From contig NZ_AP025491.1 in NCBI RefSeq assembly GCF_024347495.1, positions 806,001 to 870,000 of the forward strand: a DNA stretch of 64,000 bases, written 5' to 3'. A model generated the notes under the pieces. It searched no databases and was not told the DNA's origin. It saw only the letters and a list, made by a program, of their open reading frames with translations. Source of the DNA: Vibrio gallaecicus (GTDB taxonomy: Bacteria > Pseudomonadota > Gammaproteobacteria > Enterobacterales > Vibrionaceae). This document shows, one piece after another, positions 57,432-64,000 of the stretch. How positions within the stretch are numbered: position 1 is the stretch's first letter; every line of letters starts with the position of its first letter. Made by a program: the position numbers and the translations under genes.

Positions 57432-58877
57432 CTACCATTTCTTCATTAAGCGCCCGACCAAGCTTGGATGATAAGACCAGCAATGATCAAACATAGTCAT
57501 GAGCTGTGGGTTTCCGTATTTTGATAAACTCACCGCGTGAAAACGATTTTTATGCTCTTTTAGTTTCTCAACTTGAGCAATCATTTCGTCAGATTGTTTA
57601 GGTGCGATGAAATCAGATAACACAACCAAATCAGCATTCTTGTATTTATCTCCCATCATCAAGTCGATGGACTTCATTAATACCGGTTCTAAATCCGTCC
57701 CACCATGGAATGAGTAGCTCAAGAAGTCACTGGCTTCCCTTAAACCATCCTGACGAGTCAATTCATACGTTATTTGTTCAGAGGAAAATAAAATAACATA
57801 GCAATCACGTTCCTCTGCTAACGCAATTTGCATTAGGGCATAAGCCATCGCCTTCGCGGATTGCTCAGGAAATCCACTCATTGAACCTGATGCGTCCACA
57901 CAAACGATAAACGGTCCCTTTTCTACATCGACATCTTTACTGTCCGGCTTTTGGGCTTTCACTTTGCGTAGAGTCCGAGACTTACCTTGAGAGCGATAAC
58001 TTAATAAACGCTTATCCGCTAAATGTTTATAAAAAATCACTTCAAGTTCAGGATAAGCCAGAAACATAGTTTCATTTGGCAGCATTTTGTTCAGGTCATC
58101 ACTTTCATGAATTCCGACAATATCATCTACCGCTTCATCACTCTTCTCTTCAACCATCTGCAGTTCTTCAACTGGGGCTTTGTTCAAAGAAGGGTCATCG
58201 ACCAATCCAGCCATTCTACCAAGCTGTTCGGCGATATCTTGCAAGCCTTTATTTTTTGTTAGGAACTCAGCATGTCGCTTCATCACGGTAAGGTCAGTTT
58301 TACTTAACTTTGCAGAAGCCATATCCCACAATCGTCCTACACTGCCCTCATCACCCGACTCAGTCACTTTATCCATGCTTTTCATGGTTTCCATGCGCTG
58401 GTAAAGGTCAGCAAGTACTTTTTCTTTACTCGCTTCAAGTTCAGTAAGTTGTGCTTGTTGTATTGCATCCGACAGGTACTGATACCATTGATCGCAAAAA
58501 TAATGCGGGAACATGGCGTTATCAACGCCTTTATTTTGTTCAATTAAGCGACGAGCTTGTAGATAAAATGCAGAATGCCACTCAAGCTTCTTGATTACAG
58601 AATCAATCTCATCAAAAAACTGGTCTTCATTCCAATAAATCACTTCTTGATAGAGAGCCAATTCCTCTTTAAAACGATCGGTTTCGCAGACTTTAGTCAC
58701 ACGCTTTTTAACTTTGCCTCGCCACTTCAAAAGGTGATTTTTTACTGAAGATTTCATACCTTTATTTTCTGCCGCCATCATCAACTGAGAGCGAGCCATA
58801 AGATCATTGACAGCCGAGTCAATGATCCCTGAATCTGCCAGCATTAAGGCAAGGTTTAAGCCATCTGCGCCTAACAT
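57432..58877 (-). CDS. viaA: ViaA, VWA-domain partner of RavA
   Basis: 481 residues, close to E. coli ViaA (483). A long helical N-terminal part is followed by a C-terminal von Willebrand A domain with the MIDAS sequence CVDASGSMSG, ending SLVGRLMKKW. With RavA it modulates respiratory complexes such as fumarate reductase and affects aminoglycoside sensitivity in E. coli. It is 12 bases downstream of ravA, in the same operon. Confidence 0.93.
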   Translation of the reverse strand: MLGADGLNLALMLADSGIIDSAVNDLMARSQLMMAAENKGMKSSVKNHLLKWRGKVKKRVTKVCETDRFKEELALYQEVIYWNEDQFFDEIDSVIKKLEWHSAFYLQARRLIEQNKGVDNAMFPHYFCDQWYQYLSDAIQQAQLTELEASKEKVLADLYQRMETMKSMDKVTESGDEGSVGRLWDMASAKLSKTDLTVMKRHAEFLTKNKGLQDIAEQLGRMAGLVDDPSLNKAPVEELQMVEEKSDEAVDDIVGIHESDDLNKMLPNETMFLAYPELEVIFYKHLADKRLLSYRSQGKSRTLRKVKAQKPDSKDVDVEKGPFIVCVDASGSMSGFPEQSAKAMAYALMQIALAEERDCYVILFSSEQITYELTRQDGLREASDFLSYSFHGGTDLEPVLMKSIDLMMGDKYKNADLVVLSDFIAPKQSDEMIAQVEKLKEHKNRFHAVSLSKYGNPQLMTMFDHCWSYHPSLVGRLMKKW

Positions 58878-58889
58878 AAAACTATCCCC

Positions 58890-60557
58890 TTACTCAAAAT
58901 ACTGGCTCATAAATTTTATGCGCTGAACAATCTTGCTACTTTTAACTTGGGTTGATTCGAGCTCTTGCATAATATTTTGTAAGCTGATTTCCATTGCTTT
59001 AGGCAATTCAGGATCAATAAAGCTATGAGGCAGTGCCCCATGGAACTCTGAACGCACTCTCTTTAAATGGAAGTCGGCGGCTGTTAATTCTTTAAGTGCT
59101 TGCTCTGCACGGGTTAGCCATTTTTGATAGCGTTCTTCATCAAGGCCTTCTGTTGTGACCACGCTGACTAAAACAGAACGGTTGGCAATGTCTTTAATAA
59201 CCAGTTGGTTTGAAGCATCTAAATCCATTTTTAAGCGACATAAGTTGGTGTTCTGATTTACATAACCGTAAATATCACCATGTCCTTCTTTGAGTACTCG
59301 GTCAAAATCATCTTTTGCTACATACACCCAGCGGCTATCACCCTTTTCAGATTCAGACACTGACATATTGCTTTGAAGTAATACGAGTTTTACTAAGTTA
59401 TAGGCACTACCAACGTTATACATTTTGGCATTTTTGATATCGTGCTGATAAACGTCTTTATCTTTTCGTAATAATCCTGATGTTGTGCTGCCAACAGATA
59501 AAGATACAGATAAGCTGGTTTCAACTTCTTCTTGGATATCTTCTAATTCTTCACGGCACTGTTCAATTTGATGTTTCGATTCTTGTTGATCAAACGCTTG
59601 GTTAAGAGCAAATTCCTTCACAACACTACGCACAATTTCTCGAGATTCAGGACTGTTCCACAAGCAATCTTGTAGTAGCATAATATCAAGTGGGTTTACT
59701 GAATCTCGCCCACTGAAAAATGCACTCGCTTTAAGTAATTTAACTGCTTTTTTCCAACGTCTATCTGAAACATATAAATCTGATTCCGCGATATCAATGC
59801 CGTGACTTTGGATCTTACTTTCCAGCATGGTTTTCAATTCAAACAGCTTGTCGAAGCTATTATCTGATAGCCCTAAAGTATCGAGCTCTTTCTGCCATTG
59901 ATGATATTCAATATCAGTAATAGCTAATCCTGGTGGAATGACTGCTTCTTGCGAAGTCCCCGTGGTTAACATCGATTTGAAATTTTGCTTGTTCTGAATG
60001 CGATTAACGAAAATTCGAACTAGCATTCGATCATAAAGCGCATCAAGTCCACTATCTTCATCCGGTAATTCGTTTGATGCAGAGACAAGTAAACGCATGG
60101 GTACGCGCTGTATCTCGCTACCATTTTTAAAAGTTTTTTCATTCACTACGGTTAAAAGTGTGTTCAAAATTGCAGGTCCTGCTTTCCAAATTTCGTCAAG
60201 GAAAACAACCTGAGCCGTAGGAAGGTAGCCCTCAGTTAAACGAACATACCGCCCGTTATCTTTGAGCTCTTGTATGCTTAAAGGACCGAACACCTCTTCA
60301 GGTGTTGAAAAACGAGTCATTAGATATTCAAAATAGCTACTATTATCAAAAGCTTGGATCAAACGTTTCGCAATCAAACTTTTTGCAATACCTGGAGGAC
60401 CAAGTAAAAACACGCTTTCACCCGCTAACGCAGCCAACAAACATAACTTGATAGTATCTTCTCTTTCATACACACCGTCAGACAACGCTGCAGCTAACTT
60501 ATTTATTCTTTCTGAAAGCAGCGCTTTGTCTGTGTGGGAAGAGATGGATGGATTCAT
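58890..60557 (-). CDS. ravA: RavA, MoxR-type AAA+ ATPase
   Basis: 555 residues, longer than E. coli RavA (498). AAA+ motifs: Walker A GPPGIAKSLIAK, Walker B VVFLDEIWK, sensor I LLVSASNELP. A C-terminal extension carries the LARA and other domains. The start ATG at 60555-60557 has GGAG ten bases upstream; the open frame extends to 60614. First gene of the ravA-viaA operon. Confidence 0.93.
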   Translation of the reverse strand: MNPSISSHTDKALLSERINKLAAALSDGVYEREDTIKLCLLAALAGESVFLLGPPGIAKSLIAKRLIQAFDNSSYFEYLMTRFSTPEEVFGPLSIQELKDNGRYVRLTEGYLPTAQVVFLDEIWKAGPAILNTLLTVVNEKTFKNGSEIQRVPMRLLVSASNELPDEDSGLDALYDRMLVRIFVNRIQNKQNFKSMLTTGTSQEAVIPPGLAITDIEYHQWQKELDTLGLSDNSFDKLFELKTMLESKIQSHGIDIAESDLYVSDRRWKKAVKLLKASAFFSGRDSVNPLDIMLLQDCLWNSPESREIVRSVVKEFALNQAFDQQESKHQIEQCREELEDIQEEVETSLSVSLSVGSTTSGLLRKDKDVYQHDIKNAKMYNVGSAYNLVKLVLLQSNMSVSESEKGDSRWVYVAKDDFDRVLKEGHGDIYGYVNQNTNLCRLKMDLDASNQLVIKDIANRSVLVSVVTTEGLDEERYQKWLTRAEQALKELTAADFHLKRVRSEFHGALPHSFIDPELPKAMEISLQNIMQELESTQVKSSKIVQRIKFMSQYFE

Positions 60558-60853
60558 CGTTGTATTACTCCAAGAACTAATAGCATTTGAGTCTGTATAT
60601 ATGTTTTTATACATTTGTTAGCACTTTGTTACAAGTGCATTTTATATTTGAGCTGTACTTATATCAGAAGGTTACATAGCTATTTTTATTGTAATCATAG
60701 ATTCCACATTTGGGAGTCATATCACAATCGGTATGCATGCAAGTATAGGTTAAATAACGTTTATCCTTTTCCTATGTTGGTATAACCGCTATTGTGGCAT
60801 CAGTCTCGCTTAAGAATGAATTTGAGCAGTTAGCTAGGAAATAACCACCATAA

Positions 60854-61372
60854 ATGAATAAAGTAATCCATAAATGGAAGAGCATATCTCTCGTAGAAGA
60901 GAACATCGAATTACCCACTGGCGTTTCAATTTTACATACCACGATCAATCACCCTGGTGCTGCTGTGATTTTACCAATCACAAATGAGGGAAATATAATT
61001 CTTGTGAATCAATTCCGGCCTTCTCTTAAAAAGTGGCTACTAGAGCTTCCCGCTGGCACTATGGAGCCTGGTGAAACACCACAAGCGTGTGCAGAAAGGG
61101 AGTTAGAAGAAGAAACTGGCTACAGCTCAGGTAATTTTAGTAGCCTTGGTCAAGTCACTCCACTTGCCGGGTTTTGTGATGAAATTCAGTACCTATTTGT
61201 GGCGGAAAACTTAGTTCATACATCAAGGTTTACTTGTGATGATGATGAAATAATTGAAGTTATAGAAATCTCGGTGCATCAACTTGAAGAAAAAATAAGA
61301 AACGACCAGATAACGGACACCAAAACCATCGCCTGCTTAAGCAAGGCCAAATTATGTGGTTTTATCAAATAG
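60854..61372 (+). CDS. NUDIX hydrolase, ADP-ribose pyrophosphatase-like
   Basis: 172 residues. The Nudix box GTMEPGETPQACAERELEEE continues with TGY, so the consensus G-x5-E-x7-REUxEE-x-GU is met. ELPAGTMEPGE and GFCDEIQYLFVAEN fit ADP-ribose pyrophosphatases. It probably removes free ADP-ribose or related nucleotide sugars. Start ATG 60854 with TAGGAAAT upstream. It lies 123 bases before ltaE in the same direction. Confidence 0.86.
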   Translation: MNKVIHKWKSISLVEENIELPTGVSILHTTINHPGAAVILPITNEGNIILVNQFRPSLKKWLLELPAGTMEPGETPQACAERELEEETGYSSGNFSSLGQVTPLAGFCDEIQYLFVAENLVHTSRFTCDDDEIIEVIEISVHQLEEKIRNDQITDTKTIACLSKAKLCGFIK

Positions 61373-61495
61373 TGATTTGATCGTTTATCGCTTTTGATCA
61401 AATAGCGCCATTGATTAATTGGCACTGTTGATTGACTAGCACTTTTGACCAATAAACTATTCGCCACTTCCAATAAAAACCAATAAGGACAATTC

Positions 61496-62500
61496 ATGGA
61501 TTTTCGTTCTGATACTGTAACTAAACCTACCCAAGCTATGCGTGAAGCAATGGCAAATGCAGATGTTGGTGACGATGTCTACGGTGACGATCCAACCGTC
61601 AATGAGTTAGAACAGTGGATTGCTAGTGAAACTGGTTTTGAAGCGGCTATTTTCACCTCCTCAGGCACACAAGCTAACCTTCTAGCATTAATGTCGCACT
61701 GTGAACGCGGTGACGAGTACTTATGTGGGCAACAGGCGCATAACTACAAATATGAAGCTGGGGGCGCAGCAGTTCTTGGATCTATTCAGCCACAGCCTAT
61801 TGAAAACAACCCTGATGGGACTCTGGATTTCAAGAAGCTAGAAAATGCGATAAAGCCTGACGATTCGCACTTTGCCCGAACAAAACTATTAAGCTTAGAA
61901 AACACAATTAATGGAAAAGTATTACCTCTAGAATACTTATCGAATGCAAGAAAGTTTGTAAACAAGCATAATTTGCAACTTCATTTAGATGGTGCAAGAG
62001 TTTACAACGCTGCGGCGGCTCTAGATGTGCCAGTACGTGAGATAGCACAACACTTTGATTCTATGACCATCTGCCTTTCTAAGGGGCTAGGCGCTCCTAT
62101 CGGCTCTTTACTGCTTGGTAGCAAAGAGTACATTGCGAAAGCGCGTCGATTAAGAAAGATGTTAGGTGGTGGCATGAGACAAGCTGGTATCCTAGCCGCA
62201 GCAGGGAAAATCGCATTAACGGATCACGTGGGACAACTTAAAGTTGACCACGAAAACTCTAAGAAACTTGCGATTGGATTAAGTCAATTAGAAGGCTTCT
62301 CTGTCAATCCTGATTTTGTTCAGACCAACATTGTTTTTGCAAAACTTGATGAAACGGTTGATATCTCACGTATCTCGCAAGAATTAAGCGAGGAAGGCAT
62401 TACGATTACACCAGGCAACCCCATTCGATTTGTTACTCACAGGGATATTAGCTCTGAAGACATTTCCACATTTTTAGATTCACTCTCTAAAAAACTTTAG
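61496..62500 (+). CDS. ltaE: L-allo-threonine aldolase
   Basis: 334 residues, PLP fold I enzyme that splits L-allo-threonine (and threonine) to glycine and acetaldehyde. MDFRSDTVTKPTQAM is the classic start; the PLP lysine is K196 in CLSKGLGAPIGS. The length matches E. coli LtaE (333). A terminator follows at 62510. Confidence 0.95.
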   Translation: MDFRSDTVTKPTQAMREAMANADVGDDVYGDDPTVNELEQWIASETGFEAAIFTSSGTQANLLALMSHCERGDEYLCGQQAHNYKYEAGGAAVLGSIQPQPIENNPDGTLDFKKLENAIKPDDSHFARTKLLSLENTINGKVLPLEYLSNARKFVNKHNLQLHLDGARVYNAAAALDVPVREIAQHFDSMTICLSKGLGAPIGSLLLGSKEYIAKARRLRKMLGGGMRQAGILAAAGKIALTDHVGQLKVDHENSKKLAIGLSQLEGFSVNPDFVQTNIVFAKLDETVDISRISQELSEEGITITPGNPIRFVTHRDISSEDISTFLDSLSKKL

Positions 62501-62976
62501 CCTATTCAAAAAAGAAGTGTGGCTCATGAAACCACACTTCTTTTCCTTTAGCATTAGTCACACTTCATTGATGATGCACTCTACTCCACTAGCAACTAAG
62601 ACCCAATCAGATCTAATACCTCCTCTTGAGCATCCGCCTATACACAAGCTAGTAGCGCTAGCCTACTCATGCTTCATGCCTAATAATTTAATTATCGTTG
62701 TACAGCTAAAAACGACTAATGAAACATCGTCAAGAATGAACATGAATTATTTTCATATTGAATGTTAATTAAAACCATTATTAACCATAAGCGTAAGCAC
62801 GTATAAAAGTCATTCAGCCTGATATCTAAAAGTATTATTAGTTCTTAACAGCTCATCAAGTAAGAATAATTAATATATATCAGGGCTGACTGGGAAGTTA
62901 AAAATAAAATAAAACACCCGGTATTAGTTAGGAAAACACTCAGCTTTTATATCAGGAAATAGGATACCATCTCACT
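62501..62976. other. gap between ltaE and the DUF1852 gene
   Basis: 476 bases: the ltaE terminator, then AT-rich sequence. I looked for MetJ boxes (AGACGTCT) and found none. The reading frame at 62517-62768 has no coding signs. Confidence 0.55.
62510..62544 (+). terminator. terminator of ltaE
   Basis: AAAAGAAGTGTGG (62510-62522) / CCACACTTCTTTT (62532-62544). Confidence 0.92.
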
Positions 62977-63951
62977 ATGAATAATGACTTCAATTTTACA
63001 ATTAAGAGCCTTAGCCTTGATGAAAATTACCACCCTTCAGACAACACTCGTATCACAACTAACTTTGCAAATTTAGCAAGAGGCGAAAGCCGTAAAGAGA
63101 ACTTGAGAAACGCTCTTAAGATGATTGACAATAGTTTCAACGCGTTGGCAAGTTGGGACAACCCGAAAGGCGATCGTTACTCAGTTGAACTTGAGATCAT
63201 TTCTGTTGATATGGACATCCAGGATGGTGGTGAAACATTCCCTTCAATTGAAGTATTAAAAACAAACATCCTTGATCATAAAACAAATGAACGTATAGAA
63301 GGTATCGTAGGAAATAATTTCTCTTCTTATGTTCGAGATTATGATTTCAGTGTATTGCTGTTAGATCATAATAAAGAGCAACCTAAATTTAGTATTCCTG
63401 ATGACTTTGGTGTTCTTCACGGGAAACTCTTTAAGTATTTCGTCAACTCAAAAACTTATAAAGAAAATTTTAAGAAGCCACCTGTAATTTGCTTAAGCGT
63501 TTCAGATAATAAAACATACTACCGAACGGAAAACCAACACCCTGTATTAGGTTTTGAATATCAACCGAATGAATCTTCTTTAACTGAGCAATATTTCAAA
63601 AAAATGGGGCTAGAAGTTCGTTACTTTATGCCACCAAACAGTGTTGCTCCTCTGGCATTTTATTTCTTCGGTGATTTACTCAACGATTACTCTAACCTAG
63701 AGCTAATCAGTACCATCAGCACCATGGGGACATTCCAAAAAATCTATCGTCCTGAGATTTATAACGCTAATGCTGTGGCGGGAAATTGCTACCAACCAAA
63801 CTTGAAGAACTTAGATCATTCGTTAACTCAAATCGTTTATGACCGAGAAGAACGCGGCAAGTTAGCCATTGAGCAAGGAAAGTTTGCAGAAGAGAACTTT
63901 ATCAAGCCATACCAAACGGTTCTTGAGCAGTGGTCTGCTAATTACGCCTAA
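62977..63951 (+). CDS. mesX: DUF1852 protein, MesX-like
   Basis: 324-residue soluble protein with the DUF1852 features FTIKSLSLDENYHPSDNTRI and RYFMPPNSVAPLAFYFFGDLL. DUF1852 proteins (MesX) occur next to, and are needed with, the MesD type of folate-independent methionine synthase, an oxygen-requiring short relative of MetE. The next gene here starts as such a MetE-core protein. The chemistry of MesX itself is not settled. Start ATG at 62977; AGGATA lies twelve bases upstream. Confidence 0.83.
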   Translation: MNNDFNFTIKSLSLDENYHPSDNTRITTNFANLARGESRKENLRNALKMIDNSFNALASWDNPKGDRYSVELEIISVDMDIQDGGETFPSIEVLKTNILDHKTNERIEGIVGNNFSSYVRDYDFSVLLLDHNKEQPKFSIPDDFGVLHGKLFKYFVNSKTYKENFKKPPVICLSVSDNKTYYRTENQHPVLGFEYQPNESSLTEQYFKKMGLEVRYFMPPNSVAPLAFYFFGDLLNDYSNLELISTISTMGTFQKIYRPEIYNANAVAGNCYQPNLKNLDHSLTQIVYDREERGKLAIEQGKFAEENFIKPYQTVLEQWSANYA

Positions 63952-63980
63952 TATTAAACTTAACGATAGTAGTATTTATT

Positions 63981-64000
63981 ATGAAAACATTATTACCGAC
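63981..64000 (+). CDS. mesD: start of a MesD/MetE-core methionine synthase, truncated by the window edge
   Basis: Only MKTLLPT is visible. That opening and its position 29 bases after the DUF1852 gene fit the MesD methionine synthase that accompanies MesX. Too short to confirm. Confidence 0.55.

Noticed and set aside
62517..62768. 83-codon frame after ltaE
   Set aside because: Begins in the terminator hairpin and lacks a ribosome binding site.
62977..64000. MetJ operator before the MesX gene
   Set aside because: No AGACGTCT-like tandem boxes seen.

Overview
The window looks like a chromosomal segment of a marine gamma-proteobacterium of the family Vibrionaceae (Vibrio or Aliivibrio type). 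The basis is AT-rich DNA, an RND pump with two adaptor proteins like Vibrio VexIJK/VmeGHI, a secreted trypsin-like protease with a GlyGly-CTERM tail, a divergent gcvT / XRE-cupin / glyA-gcvH-gcvP arrangement, tandem Leu-Cys tRNA genes, and many chemotaxis and c-di-GMP proteins. I could not run a search, so the genus is not settled. No prophage, IS element, integron or CRISPR array is visible. The window is mostly ordinary chromosomal backbone with a few accessory groups.

Layout. 1-10.6 kb: partial 5'-nucleotidase, YbjD/OLD-type nuclease with an Asn-Gly hexanucleotide repeat, DUF1097 membrane protein, YeiE-like LysR regulator divergent from an FNT (formate/nitrite) channel fused to CBS domains, cytochrome b561-YceI pair, DUF2164, an unknown protein and an EAL phosphodiesterase. 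10.6-16.7 kb: VexIJK-like RND operon divergent from a TetR regulator. 16.8-22.4 kb: DEAD-box helicase, AcpH, a small protein, a tyrosine/tryptophan permease behind a perfect TyrR box, and a chemoreceptor. 22.6-29.6 kb: second RND system, small zinc-ribbon protein, YieH-like phosphatase, a pair made of a 37-residue lipoprotein and an unknown protein, and CreA. 29.7-39.5 kb: inosine-guanosine kinase, formate-THF ligase behind a PurR-like box, PAS-GGDEF, YqaB, ArfB, HBM-type chemoreceptor and the GlyGly-CTERM protease. 39.8-47.1 kb: the glycine cleavage locus. 47.5-54.1 kb: PKD lipoprotein, a type XI (Slam) cargo and its Slam, then ExbB-ExbD-TonB. 54.5-64 kb: PAS-GGDEF, Leu-Cys-Leu-Cys tRNAs, class 3 lipase, RavA-ViaA, NUDIX hydrolase, L-allo-threonine aldolase, and DUF1852 (MesX) followed by the start of a MesD-like methionine synthase.

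How the genes fit together. One-carbon metabolism recurs: formate channel, formate-THF ligase, serine hydroxymethyltransferase, glycine cleavage T, H and P, threonine aldolase (glycine supply) and the MesX/MesD folate-independent methionine synthase pair. Envelope transport is the second theme: two RND pumps, and a secreted-cargo/Slam pair next to a complete TonB energising module but with no TonB-dependent receptor in the window. The Slam/TonB block is the best candidate for a little-described system. Other points worth a look are a possible internal start that would release the CBS part of the FNT-CBS fusion, mutually exclusive hairpins between gcvH and gcvP, and two in-frame hexanucleotide repeats.
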